A stretch of 64,000 nucleotides of DNA, from NCBI RefSeq assembly GCF_014805625.2, contig NW_023998564.1, forward strand, positions 224,293 through 288,292. Direction: 5' to 3'. The DNA is from Glossina fuscipes (lineage: Eukaryota > Arthropoda > Insecta > Diptera > Glossinidae). Positions 33,671 through 45,775 of the stretch are shown here, one piece after another (position 1 is the stretch's first letter; every line of letters starts with the position of its first letter). The notes beneath the pieces were generated by a model. The model was not told the origin of the DNA and did not search any database. It worked only from the letters and a program-made list of their open reading frames with translations. The translations under genes and the position numbers were made by a program.

Positions 33671-35640
33671 TTAATAGAATCGGAAAGATTTTTGAGTTTG
33701 AATGTCTTAAATTCTGTACACTGCAGGTTTTGAGAACATTCTAAGCAAATCAACTTCAAAATGGTCTACTTAATCGAGATTTAGAGAAGCAAAATTGGGT
33801 TTCTCTTAGGTAAGCTTGATAATTTGCGTATAGAGTGCGTCCCGTGCTTTCTATTGTTTATGACGATGTAATTATTGTGTAAATAATAGTTTACTTTATT
33901 ATATAACAGTAAATGCGATATTTATTGAGAAAATTCATTGACTCTGTTGTTATTTAAGCTAACAAATACTACTTCCCTGTCGGTATAGCTTTCATGGAAG
34001 ATATTACAACTTACTAAAATGGTTAAAATATGTTTTAGTTAACTCTACCACATGAGCAAATATCAATTCTTGGTTTATAGTTGTATCAGCAATAGGCGTT
34101 GAAGTGGCAGTGACAATACCGTAAATATGGAAGAGAATTTTTATTCACCAAATAAACTTACTTTTCCCATCTGCATTTCCTTTGCATTCGCTGTTAAGAG
34201 TTCCCCTTCTATAATTGCGAAACTTTCCAGTTTTTGTTTTTTAAACGCCTTTTAGACATCGGAAGTGTGTAAGTCATTGCAATTAAATGCGCCCAAATAA
34301 ATCATATTTCAGGCATAAGTAGAGAAATTTGTAAAGTAGAAAGCCGATTTTAATATTTTGCCGTTGATTTTAACATTGATTATAGAAAATGCTTAGTTTA
34401 CATTGCTCTAAACCAAAATTTAAATATAGTTAAATTATTAGCAACTTACCGAGAAGCAATTGATGAAGTGTAACTTTTCCTTCCAAACGACCGTTTGATA
34501 TGAATAGCTTTACCTATCATCATTTGGTTAATAATTATTATAATGTTTCACTAAGTTAGCATCAACTTACATAATGAAGTTTCATTACGTATATTTTAAA
34601 GTAAGTTCAAGTTAAGCTTTTTTCGTAATGCATTGATGGTACCATGACATTTATGGCCAGTAGTAGCACTTTGTGGAAATCAAATATTGTTCAAATTCAA
34701 ACTCGTGCCAAAAGAAGTCAGCACTCATGTTTCCTTAGAGTTCTCTATTGCGGGAAACTACAGCGCCTTTTTCATGTCTAAAGATAATATTTTCAGCCCA
34801 CAATTCAGACCCAAAAGTTAATATTCGTGCACATGGCTTTTAGGAACAGTACGTGTATTTTCTTTCCACTACAGGGGCAACATTTGTTTAGTTTTTACAT
34901 ATAGAAGAAATTTTTGCCTAATTTTTGTTTATTTTTTTGAAAATTCATAACCAAAAACTTGAACAACATAACCTACTTGCAGAAATTTGTGTGTTTAGCT
35001 TTGTTTGGCCGTATGTATAAATATTGTACATAATAAATTTATATTGGTTGGCATATAGTTCATAGATGCATGTATATACAGAAGGTGTACCGACTACTAA
35101 TGAAATATGTTTCGAAGAACGATATAATAAATATTCGCTAGAACTTTGCTTGTTTTAGGGAGAGTTTAACATATGAGAATGATGTTTTCTTTCCGTTTTA
35201 TGAATTGTTTAACGCGCTCAATATTAGTGTCTCCAGAGACGAAAACGACCATCACAGCCCAAGATTTTCTTCTTGTTTATATGCCATCGCTACAAACAAC
35301 AAAGTCATATCGACAACCACAAACCGATGTCAGTCAGTCTTCATAGATTTTGTTATATATAAGAATTTACAAATTTTTTTCAATACAGAACATGTCTCAG
35401 TATCCCTTAGCAAATTATCGAAAAACGTTTGCCACAAATATGTGACGTCGAACTGTGATGAGCAAACGCTTGTTCACATGTATGTGCGCACGCGATGATT
35501 TGACGAAATCATTGATATCATCCTCAGAACGTCATATTATTGAATAATATGGCATTTTTTCTTTGGAGATGCCATAGTTGAAAACTGGACCGATTTCAAG
35601 CTAATTAAAAGAGCATCATATGGGTTGACCCATATTTTTT
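33671..35640. other. Mostly non-coding; one small exon-like piece
   Basis: At about 34160-34250 the minus strand reads KAFKKQKLESFAIIEGELLT then ANAKEMQMGK, ending at a GTAAGT donor. It looks like an exon but I cannot name it. An open frame at 35205-35498 (+) is unassigned. The rest shows nothing. Confidence 0.35.
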
Positions 35641-35652
35641 AATTCAACTTGA

Positions 35653-35847
35653 TCATACTTGACAGTGCGTATTGTATGTTGTATAGGCTCTGGTGCCCTC
35701 GTTGGAATTCGGCCATCCATTTGAAAACCATTGCTCTTGATGAGGCGGAGCCCCCAGTGCATTTACCATCTCACTATGAATTTTTATGGCTTTCAGACCT
35801 TTTTTTACAAAGAATTTACTCACTGCACGGTTTTCAATTTTGTCCAT
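35653..35847 (-). pseudogene. Mariner transposase fragment (N-terminus)
   Basis: Starts MDKIENRAVSKFFVKKGLKA then IKIHSEMVNALG, matching the first helix-turn-helix of mariner transposases (E-x-RAVIKFFVKEGLKA-x-EIHS). The reading then loses similarity and stops. DNA-binding end only, no catalytic part. Confidence 0.75.
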
Positions 35848-36010
35848 TTTAAGATATAATCATTGCACGTTTACTCTTAAGTATACGTAATATAAAGAAA
35901 CTTTAAAATGTAGTAAATTGCATAGTTCTTTCATTGCTTTCTTGTGCGAGGATCTTAGGTCAAAAAAAACGTAATCTTCGTTACAACAACGGCTATGATA
36001 GACTGATTGC

Positions 36011-36100
36011 ACACTTGTTTCTGGTAATTTTCAGACACTTGTACACTTGTTTCTGGTAATTTTCAGACACTTGTACACTTGTCTCTGGTAATTTTCAGAG
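36011..36100 (+). repeat. Three tandem copies of a 32-base unit
   Basis: Copies at 36011-36042, 36043-36074 and 36075-36100 (last one short). Each begins acacttgt and contains ctggtaattttcag. The first two are identical; the third has one change (gtctctgg) before it ends. Confidence 0.9.
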
Positions 36101-36254
36101 ATACATATGCCACCGATGGTTTTGTCAGATATAACATGTCTATCTTTCTTCTCAGTAGTGAACCATCTACATGAAACAGTGCATAAAGTCAAAATCGCGA
36201 AGGAACTTTCCTCGACTTTCACTGAGTTGACGCCAGCAGACAAGCGATAATGAA

Positions 36255-36886
36255 TGTTCATAAAAAATTTGACGTTTTTTCTGATAGTAAGTTAGCTGTG
36301 CTTCTAATAAATAAAAGACATGCAGATTATCAATGTGTGTTTGATATGCTTAGGATGTTACATGAATCTCAAGTGGATAACTGTCACCTTATTTGAATAC
36401 CTGGTCACTGCGACTTTTTTTAAATTGAAAAAGCTGATTTTCAGGCAAAAATGATCATCAAATATGCTTCCATTGAAGCAATACGAGCAATTTGTAATCA
36501 CGTCTTTCAATAACTAAATGACGAATTCAAAGAGATTGCTTGTGCCAATCCAATCGCGTTTTCTATAAAATAAATCGGACATTTAACTTTAAACCCTTAT
36601 CAAAGGCTTCCTTTAATCAAAATTCTTTACAAACTCAATAGTGGTCACAGTTATGATAAAATACATTTAAAAATGATTTGTTCTATACCATGTAATATTT
36701 GTAAGATTTGTAATATCAGCGAGTGTGCTGAACATCTCATGTTCAGACATCACAGGCCTGATAGTAATAGAAGTTCTTTTCTTCTTTTCACATTATATGG
36801 TGGTCTCCTCGATCTTTTTGCAGCAAAAAACGATCGTTATATCTGTGAATTAACTTGGTTTATTAGGACAGCGAATTTATGTTTTT
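36255..36886 (+). pseudogene. Non-LTR retrotransposon, RNase H and C-terminal knuckle, decayed
   Basis: Reads KFDVFSDSKLAVLLINK, then IPGHCDFF, KADFQAKM, then KLNSGHSYDKIHLKMI, a cysteine-rich CKICNISECAEHLMF and an end LTWFIRTANLCF. The order and spacing match the better copy at 62680-63998 (FSDSKSALILI, IPGHCGF, ITESAEHLIF, LTAFIKSAEFSF), so both belong to one family. Several stops and frame breaks. Confidence 0.8.
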
Positions 36887-38278
36887 GATTTGCGATAATT
36901 GCTTTTTTTAACGTTTAAGCATAATTTTTCTCTAACATATTCTTTTTTCAGGCAAAGTTTGCAAAATTACTTTTACATCACCATGAGCAACTCAACAATT
37001 TACAATTACACATAACATGAACCCACGCCGTTCAAATTTGGTGCATTTACAGAGATTTAACGTTCATTTTCACTGCTTAGCAGAAAACTATTCAAAACTG
37101 CTCAAACTATGAACATATGATTAATTTCGTATTCTAAAGAATTAGGGTAAAAATTTTAGCGTGCCGCTGAAGCTCGCTGGGGTGGGGCTAGCAATGTAAC
37201 AATCAAAGTCTCACGCACGCGATCCGGCCATAGATTTGAGTTGTGCTGGATTTGTCTTTGATGGCCTTAGCATATCATGACCGCAATTTTTTTGTTATTC
37301 ATATATATTTCTTGTAAATAATTATGACTTTTGATTATCTAGACTTATAAGCCCCAAATCTTATTGGCTTAGTCCATTTTAACGCAATATCCAAAATCTT
37401 TAAAATCTTTAGCCTCGAAAAGATAATAAATTCTATTAATTCAAATTAAATTATGTTTACAATTGAATAGAATTGACTCCATATTTTAAGAAATTTCTCT
37501 TTAAAAACAAAATGATATAGATAAAATGCTTAAAAGCCACTTCATTTTATTTTCCTTTTACTCGAGATACTCGGAATAATAGGGAATAGTTTAATTATTT
37601 AATAAAATCATCTAAAAGTCAGAAATATATTTTTCAGCTTTACTACTTTAGGAACAGGAGAACTGTGTTTGAAAATAACTGAGGGTTACATTGAAAAGAA
37701 TTCTGAAAAACTTGAGTGACGCTTCGGAGATCCCATGAAACTTATACGTAATTTATTAACTTTAAATTCTGAATTAACTTAAGCGTGTCGATATGTGAAA
37801 TGCTTGTGCTAAATACTCTCCTGGCCGCAAAAGTGAATATCAATTTTATTTTCTCTATTGACTTTTTTTTTCAAATAAAGATGATAAGTATTAGAGTATA
37901 AGAGTTTCGGCCACAATCGAATGTAATTTTTCTGTTTATGTCCACATTACTTGCGGTACAGGAGAAAAATGGTAGTCTTAATCCTGCACATTTGGACTGC
38001 TAGGGTATTAGCCCTTCTAACAGTTCTACGAAACTCAATCTTGTAATCTTCTTGAAGGAAATACGTTTGATATTTTTGTCATAACTGCAGATTTTAATTG
38101 CGATTTATTTCATCTGAGTAACACCTTTAATGTTCAAGTTATGTGCCCCAGAAATGGCTTCTGTCGCAACCATAGTTAAACATGATTAAACATTTCAAAA
38201 TTAAGCAGAATTTCGCAAAATATAATTTGGAAGATATCATAGCAAAAAGATTTATGTAAATATTTCTTACTTCAATAG
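36887..38278. other. No gene seen
   Basis: AT-rich. Nothing recognisable, apart from a short GC-richer patch at 37155-37240 without coding sense. Confidence 0.45.
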
Positions 38279-38765
38279 CTGCCATAGAATCGGAGGAGCA
38301 GCAGAAATTACGATGGCAAGTAAAGTTAGAATTCGTGCAATGCCTAGCAAATCCCAACTATCTAAATTGTACGTTAATCGAAGCCAACAAGAATAAAAAA
38401 AAAATTTTAAAGCGTTTTTTAGTGATCTAATCGGCTTTCAGTGTCTACACTTTTTTGATCTTTTACAATACGAACATTTTCGGCGAGAAATTGTTAACTC
38501 CCAGTGTTGTAAATTTATCGATGATCATATCGCCATATCGCGGTTGCAACATTATACACAAAAACGTATTAAAATGTTCAATTGTTTGAATAGCACACAA
38601 CTGAACGCAGCAACTTGTGGTGCCGAAATAAATGAAGCACAGCAACCATAAATGGCCGCCCAACAACCTGGTTCAAACTCAGCAACCGGCGTTAACATTC
38701 AGAATGGCAATACCCTGATTAATACTCAACAGGCTCAATTAGTTGGTTCGCAGCAACGGTCTTAG
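38279..38765 (+). pseudogene. MED31: Mediator subunit 31 gene copy with central deletion
   Basis: After an acceptor at 38277-38278 it reads AIESEEQQKLRWQVKLEFVQ then CLANPNYLN, the highly conserved start of the MED31 core. About 40 residues of core that should follow are missing. Similarity resumes at 38451 with FDLLQYEHFRREIVNSQCCK, FIDDHIAI and LQHYTQKRIK. A stop lies at 38649-38651, followed by a Gln/Asn-rich stretch to a second stop at 38763. MED31 is a small subunit of the Mediator middle module in RNA polymerase II transcription. The deletion removes part of the fold, so this copy is dead; a functional copy must exist elsewhere. Confidence 0.88.
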
Positions 38766-38766
38766 T

Positions 38767-39199
38767 AAATGAACGAAACTAATTCGGTGAATCTTGGTGG
38801 CGTCCTAGGTCCCTTATTGCAGAAAATGCAATAATTGTCTTTTTTGTTATGTTCTTGTATCTGTGTAGTTTTGTAAATATTGTCCTAAGGACCATCGAAA
38901 TACGTTTATATATTACTTTAATTTGAAATAAAATATTTTAATATAAGATAGTAACGTATTTTGAATTGACTGTGTAGACTAAAATTTCGAGGGTTTTGCT
39001 TTAAATCCAGAAGAAAAATCTAACATGAATTTCGACGTTTAATATATCCTAGAAAAGTCATTAATATCTCTTCAATTTCTCTTGATTTGAGTACTTAAGT
39101 TCTTTTAAACCGTAACTCGCAGCCAAAAAAAAAAATAAAAAATTGACATTTTTGTTTTTTTTTCAGTTAACTTGAAATATAATGAATTCTTTAGCCATC
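38767..39199. other. No gene seen
   Basis: AT-rich spacer between the MED31 copy and a retrotransposon fragment. Confidence 0.5.
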
Positions 39200-40490
39200 A
39201 ATGAATACACGCGAATTAAGAATACTGTTGTGTACCGACTCATTTTAATATTCAGCAACTATCCATTTCCCTTATTGATCACCGTCTCGTAAGTGAGAAT
39301 CTCGCTTCTGTATAATACTGCCAAGCTGTTGACTCTGGTTTCTCGGACCACGCGTTAGTTTCATTATCGCTTTCCGTTAACGTCATCAACATGAAGTCAA
39401 TTATAAAATCGTCAACAGGGCTAAAATTAAGGCAATCGTTAGTTATTTACGAAGAACTGATTTTAGTTCAATTAATTTTTCAAATTGCGTAGACGTTCAA
39501 GTTAACTTCCTAACCAGTATATTGTACAACATCCTATATCTTATTCGCGATTCTAAATTTTCATTTGGCAATGACACTCTTCATGCTATTGCCTGGCGAA
39601 ACTATTATAAGTTGCGTAATGCTAACTCCTTCGGAAATGCAAAGTGTAAGCAAATGTAGCACATGATCCCTGATAAAAGTATATTGGAAGATAGTAGAGA
39701 TGACTCTATTGAGGTACATGTAAACGCTGTTAATGAGTCCAAAATCAACTAAATTTCCGCGACTCACCGCCTTCTTTCAATAATTTTACAGATAGAGATT
39801 TCTTTTCCTCATTCTAGAATGTGGTTGAACTACCTCGGTTGCATTTGAGGGAATATCTATCAAACTTGTTAACTTGATCTTTCCTTGCATATGTAACCAT
39901 CGATCGTAAATCGGTAAATACGGTACTAATGATCTCCAAATTTCCCAAGAAGCGGAAAATGGCTCTCATAATATCCATTCCTCTTTTACACATACCAATC
40001 TTGGACTGATTAGCATCCTACTACGTCTCTCCAAAGTTGTGGAGTTTATCGTGAAGGAACAACTTGATTCACTCCTGAATAGCAGTAATTCCCTGCATGA
40101 TGGCCAGTTCGTCCTTCGGCCCTTTTAATCTCCGTCATGGAATTCTTTAGGGACAACATCAATGTTGATAGGAGCTGTGTTCTTTTTGGTCGCGATCTTA
40201 CAAAACCATTTGACAGAGTCCCACACACTAAGGTAATTAGGAAACTGAACGATAAATACCACTTTTCTTTTAAGATTATGTGGTCGTATATTTCGAATCG
40301 TAAACAGCTTGTTTCTGTAAACCACTCTAACTCTTCCTTCGCTGAGACTATATCTGGTGTGCCGCAAGGTTCTAATAACAGTTTTGATATTTGTAATAGT
40401 GTTGATAATACTGTTTGTGTTGATAGTGAATTTGGGGTTGTAGTTACGTTTATGTACGTGCAGAATTTAGTTATTGTTTTGAAATGTTAG
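39200..40490 (+). pseudogene. Non-LTR retrotransposon, endonuclease end and start of reverse transcriptase
   Basis: Near 39325-39375 it reads AVDSGFSDHALVSLSL, the SDH motif that closes apurinic-type endonuclease domains. At about 40137-40380 it reads DLTKPFDRVPHTKVIRKLND and then FAETISGVPQGSN, the fingers and palm start of reverse transcriptase. The region between and after is broken by stops, and the YADD motif is not found. Confidence 0.75.
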
Positions 40491-40622
40491 GTCTTTTTCA
40501 AGTTGACTGCTTATGTTAAGGTTGTGCCACCTATACAGTTTTTTAATGTTGTGAGAGCGTAATTTTCATTTAGTGATAACTGTACCTTCTGCTGCGTTTG
40601 CATTGCTACCTAATTTCTCTGT

Positions 40623-40997
40623 TCATAGGTTATTTAGCGGGCCTATTAGAGTAACTATTTTGCCATCGTAATTTTGTATTTTATCTTTTTGGTATATATT
40701 TGTTAGTGTGTTCTGAATAGAGCGTATTGTTTGGGAAGTTTTGAAATTGGATCTCGGTTTATGATATAGATACTGTAGAGTGGCTGGTATTTGAACTGAC
40801 CTTATAGCCATCTTCACATTTTGTGAGAGTTTGGTGTGGGCGATGAACTCAAGAAGTTGCGTTTCTCCATCATCATTTAGATTCTTTGCTAAAAGTATTA
40901 CAACTTTGCGAAATGGTTCCAAGTCATTGAAGCTACCATTAAAAGAAGTCATTGTTTTCAGTGCAGTTTGAGTGTTGAGAGCCATGACTGAAGACAA
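40623..40997 (-). pseudogene. LTR-retrotransposon gag-like fragment
   Basis: 125-codon frame beginning MSSVMALNTQTALKTMTSFN with FNGSFNDLEPF, GETQLLEFI and a SIQNTLTNIYQKDK block. This is the layout of the capsid region of Ty3/gypsy-type gag proteins of flies. No protease or pol follows. Assignment rests on pattern only. Confidence 0.5.
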
Positions 40998-41279
40998 ATA
41001 TTTTAGTTGTTTTACTAAATTGTTTTTCTGTTAGCTGTGGTCTAGTACTTAACTACGCTGACGTAGGCACGATACGTGCATATTTTTCTTTTCTTCTTGG
41101 TAGCCTATGTTCCTATGCTCCGGTTGTTAAAAAAGAATTCGATAAAATCATAATACTAGAATGAATTATAGATATATTTCCTTTGCGCGCCCCTTAAGAG
41201 ATTTGGCTTTCTCTGTCTACAGGTCGGACTCTACTCCACACAACTGGGCAATTTATTATTTAATATTTATTATAAGTTA

Positions 41280-41648
41280 GGCAATAAAATCAAAAACATT
41301 ATAAGGACAAAACACAGAAGATACTTCATGAATCTTTTTGGAAATGCTGATTCTGCGGTTCTATGGAGGATTTTACGGAAATTGAGACATATGCGTTATA
41401 AGGATAATGTGATCTGGGATGGTGAAGTCAATCATCTCAATAGCTTTTTCGTTGTTGACCACAGTCTGGGCAGCGAACTTGGTGAACTTGGATTGTGGCT
41501 TACGCGTTCGATTATTTCCATTTTCGCTGCGATGAGGTATCTGAGGTTATTGAATAAAACGAAGTTGGCGTCTGTTGGCATTAATGGTGTCCTAATTAGA
41601 TTGTTGTTTGATATAATTAATTCATCATCCGATTTGCCGAATCTTTGA
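41280..41648 (+). pseudogene. Non-LTR retrotransposon linker between endonuclease and reverse transcriptase
   Basis: Reads NIIRTKHRRYFMNLFG then LWRILRKL and NHLNSFFVV, then after a frame change HFRCDEVSEVIE and NKTKLASVGINGV. This is the stretch that leads into reverse transcriptase in jockey/I-type elements. Ends by a stop with no catalytic domain. Confidence 0.6.
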
Positions 41649-41654
41649 GAAACT

Positions 41655-41870
41655 GCAGGTCTCTAAAAATTTACTAAAACTAGTCAGAATGCGTTCAAGG
41701 GAAGATAAATGCTCTTTTTTCATGCACTTATATATATAAGATTATATATTTATTCAAACCACTTGCACGAATATATCGAAGAATTAACAGGAAATATTCA
41801 AAAATATGCGAAAATCGAACAGCAGGTCTCTAAAAATTTACTAAAACTAGTCATGCGCCATCAATCGATT
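41655..41870 (+). repeat. Repeat family D copy
   Basis: Contains 'aggtctctaaaaatttact' twice (41660 and 41826), 'gttcaagggaagataaatgc', an AT run and 'aaaaatatgcgaaaatcgaa'. The same blocks occur at 57740-57905. Confidence 0.7.
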
Positions 41871-42869
41871 CAAGCTTACTCCCCTTCCACTAATGCAATT
41901 CTCCACTTATTTTTGTGGTCAACTACCAAAACTTATAGCTTTTTCCCTAGAGGAAGACCGTAGAGAGTAAGCGAGAACCCTCAACTGACGTCATCGGAAT
42001 ATGTATTTTCTCCAAAAATCTTCTCACTCTTTACTTGTTGGCATCATAACGTACTAAAAATTAAGCATGGATAGGAGTACGGGTGGTAGGAGCATAGGTG
42101 GTTTTTAGCGGGTGAAAGTCTTGCACTGCCCGAATCGACAGTTTTGGACACTTTTCCATTTCAAAGAAAAAAGAAGACATCAGATAGACGTGCAAATAGA
42201 CACGCAGTCAAATTTAAGTCGATTGGAAAATTATTTTAAATTTATCGGTGTCATATAAAGTTGGTCCGTCTCAAGCCCCTGAGAGTACTGCAAGCATCCA
42301 CGCAAACTGAAGATACTTTTACCGTATAGGGCGGCAGAGCACGGAAGGAATATGACGGGATTAGAGTTGGTTGTTTTGGGAAAAACACATATTTCTGGAT
42401 CAAAAAAGTGGATTGTAATGATTTTTGTCGAATTTGCTTCAAAAACACTTTGCACAACTAACAACGCTCGCTTACTTGGAGGCAAAAACGTTTCTTGTTT
42501 CTGTTGCAGTTTTAAGATTATTGAATTACGGATCAGCACTGCATTATTAGTTGATATGCCTAACTACCTATACATATGTACATATACATACAAACCCATT
42601 AACATTTAAATAATTTTTTTTCATATCTGGGTTTTTAGGTCTAATATTTGCGATCTATTTGGCGTGTGCCACAAAATCGAATGCAGAAAAGAAAGTCAGA
42701 AAAGTGTCATTAAAATTTTAAGTAGTGACTTAATTCGAAAGATCACATCAAGAAATATTTTGAAAATGGTTCTTATAAATAATTAATAAGACGATAAAAA
42801 GGAAAAATGTGAAACGTTCCTACAGATTTTTTTCACGTTCTTCAAAAAAATAAGAATAAGCGTATAAAA
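41871..42869. other. No gene identified
   Basis: Overlapping open frames at 42231-42609 on both strands are not similar to known proteins. Confidence 0.4.
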
Positions 42870-42960
42870 ATTGCCTAAATCTGAGAGTAAGCGTCTATGA
42901 ATCTCAATAATTTGTATAAAAATTCCAAACATCTGAGAATAAGCCATTTGTTATTTATGA
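42870..42960 (+). repeat. Repeat family C copy
   Basis: Contains 'gagagtaagcgtctatgaat', 'ataatttgtataaaaattcc' and 'catctgagaataag', shared with 48020-48135 and partly with 26846-26960. Confidence 0.7.
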
Positions 42961-43249
42961 ACCAATTTAACTATATATGAGCTTTATTCTACTTGCACGA
43001 AACTTAATCATAGGTTCATTGCATACGTAATACTTCCACACTGCCCAATACTTCACCTCTTGATCTATATGGAAATCTTCTTTAGCCATTATATGTGAGC
43101 GTTAAATACTCGATATAAAATGACGCCCAAATGTTTCGCACTGCTCCTATATCCGGTTTGAAAATGTACATATCCGCATTATAGTTAATATGCAAGCCAA
43201 CGGCCCTAAAACTGGAGAAAAGAGAACAAATATATCCAATATTTACATT

Positions 43250-43396
43250 CTAACAAGTGGTCGCTCATTTACTTCTCCTTTACATTGAGAAAATTCGAAG
43301 TTCAAATACATTGCAACAAGTGGTAATTCTGGCTCGCTCGTTTACTTCTCCTTTTTTTGACCAAATTCGAGGTTCGCTCATTTACTTCGCCTTTTC
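43250..43396 (+). repeat. Short degenerate direct repeats
   Basis: The block 'aacaagtggt' followed by 'gctcatttacttctcctt' and 'aaattcgaagttc' occurs twice (43250 and 43315) and in part a third time (43374). Confidence 0.75.
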
Positions 43397-44059
43397 ACAT
43401 GCAGTATACCAAGATATTTCCAATAATTGAAAGTCTTCGTCAGGGTGTAAAAAAAAGAAGCATGTTATAAGTATTCTTACTTTTCATTTCACTTTTTTTG
43501 GAAACAAACCTGCCGCGCTTATTAAACGCTTCAACGTGGCATGTTTAGTTTATTCGTTTTAATGCGGTTTTCATTAAAATTCGTAAAAGGGCTCTTCGTT
43601 TTCTTCTATTTACATTCTGTTAATTCTTGACGGTATTTCATGTTATTGTAAACATCGGTGTCAAGAAATATCATTTGTTTTAATGCCATATAACCAATTA
43701 TAGAAATGAAGAAAGTTAAAAGGAGCTCCGGCATTTTCAATTAAGACGCTGTGTTGCCGTATTTGTAAAACTTTAGCTCTAACTTTAGCTAATATCGTTA
43801 ATGTGCATTTGTAAATTTTTGTAATGGGCATTGTATTTAGCTATACAATTGTATAAGAAATTTACTGCGTTTACCGTACCAATTAGGATATTCGACGATG
43901 TATGTTATGTGCGGAGGACTCTGACGCACGAAGGAGCTTATGAGCGGAGGACTCTACTCCTTCGAATAAAAAGATAATCTTCTCCTTCTTCTTCTGCCTA
44001 AAGTTTACAGTGTTTAGCAACATAAATAAAAGGAATCATTGTAAATTCGCTCAGTGCAC
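43397..44059. other. Spacer; possible LTR-like end at 43900-44010
   Basis: Two near-identical 'gcggaggactct' blocks at about 43911 and 43944 precede 'aataaaaagataa' and a TTC-rich tract. This resembles the end of a solo LTR but I cannot find matching termini. Confidence 0.3.
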
Positions 44060-45755
44060 CTAGCTGCTGTTGCACGATCCTGCTGTCGGGAAGAAAGCAA
44101 CCCGTGACATGATGGTCGCCTGTAAGCGCTTATCGATGCTCGGCACTACCAAATATTGATGCTTGGCGGCCTTTAAAAATGTCGCAGGCGCTGTGAAATG
44201 CTCCTTGGGTCTCTTGTGTTGGGACTTCCTTGAAAATAATGTTAAATTATCTCTTGGATTTAACGCAGTTTTGCCATCGCTGGTCTCATCGTAAAAGGCT
44301 TCTTTCTCAAGTGTGAGGTCTCTCACGCTTGGCATTTCAGCTGCTCACCGATGTATTGCACGATTACGTATCCAATGAGCAGCCGCCGGTGTTCTTGTTC
44401 GAGTGGCGAAATCCTATCCGTCATTTGGTTGCGCAATATTTCGTCATCTAGGTTGTACGGTACGAACTGCTCCTCGCTCTTTGCTTCGAGTTCGTACTTC
44501 ATTTTGTCGATTATGGAGTAATCGTCTCTTGGCCTGTAACCGCTCAACCATCTCGTCAATTGAAAGTTCCTTAGTCGGCCCACCAGCTCCATTGTATCTA
44601 CTAACGACCGGGTTCTCATTCGATATCTGATCGCAATGTTGTAAAAAAATGGCTTACCCTATATGGTACGACGGTTATGGCAGGGTAAGCTCGGAGTAAT
44701 TCTAATATTATTGTAGAAATACTCGTGCGCCTCACTGGGTTCATTTTGGGACTCCACCCAAGTTTCCGGAGCTCCGGTGCAGGATTTCGATGAACGTGGT
44801 TAGTGCGTTGATCAAGTCGCATGTCCTTTGCGCCACACCGTCGGAGTTGTCGATCGTCTTACTCCTTATAGCTGTCTGGAAATTCGTGAACTGTGCATCA
44901 CTCGGGAATTGCAAAATAATGGAGCGCGACCTCCATGAGGACCTATACATTGGCATGCAACCAGTATGCGACCAGTACGGTGAGCTGGGCGCCTTCATCT
45001 TCCCCAGCTGTTTAACTAATTTTATGTTAATCGGGCTATTTTTGACTAATCTGAATTTTTGCAATAATGCTTCCGCCAAGTAGGGGTAGTCCCATAACAG
45101 GCGTATTAAGTGGGCGCTGCCACCTGCTCGCTTCCTTCTATACACCCCACTATCGAATTTGCTTCCCAGGATTGGTTGCTTTTCATTGCCTCGGTCGCAG
45201 ACGACAGCGTTTGCGCATAAACCCATAACCCCCGCGGCTTGAATATTCTCTTCAAGAAGGTCCTCTAATCCACCCGCAAAAGATGTGCGGGGGTACGCGT
45301 TCAGCACGATGTTGAAGGAGGCCCAAAAACTCTGCGCTGCGAACACGAGGATTTTTTTGTGCGGCTCAGTCTCTTTGGCGTCCTCTTTGCAGTAGTGGCA
45401 TCCTTGCACCACGTCGTCCTTTCGTGCATACGTCGTCGAAGCAAAGCTGCACTATTGTGTCATGAATAGTGAGCACATCACAAAGTTCCTCGGTGTTTGG
45501 TGGTGCTTGTTCCGGGAGAGATTTAGCTTGGAGCCGCTAATTTTCTCCTCTTTGCGCCGCCTGCGCTGATGTCAACGGGCCGTCAAAATCCTCGTCGATC
45601 ATCTTTAAATACAACTCCGGCGGGATAGTATAATCCTTCACAGGCGGCACGACTTCTTCTTCTTGTTCCATGCACTTCATACACTCCTCAAGTTCTGTTT
45701 CGATGCTCGGGGCAGCACTCGGCAGTCTATCGCAATCCTTCATGCGGCTACACAT
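44060..45755 (-). pseudogene. GC-rich intronless coding block of unknown origin, frame-broken
   Basis: Four consecutive minus-strand open segments (45755-45537, 45412-44741, 44619-44323, 44335-44060) form one collinear but frameshifted gene of roughly 500-560 codons. Base composition is clearly richer in G and C than its flanks, which mark its edges near 44050 and 45770. There are no introns. The first segment is acidic with a CMKCMEQEE motif; the second opens with a Cys/His group (CHYC) and runs as mixed helix-like sequence. I do not recognise the family. An acquired viral structural or nucleoprotein gene is a reasonable guess, bacterial or transposon origin is also possible. It is clearly inactive. 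Confidence 0.6.
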
Positions 45756-45775
45756 CTTGTAAAATAATATCTACC

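Noticed and set aside
35205..35498. 97-codon plus-strand frame as a gene
   Set aside because: No recognisable motif, no splice context, and composition similar to non-coding flanks.
43900..44010. Solo LTR of a gypsy-type element
   Set aside because: Internal 'gcggaggactct' repeats are suggestive, but no TG...CA ends, primer site or target duplication could be recognised.
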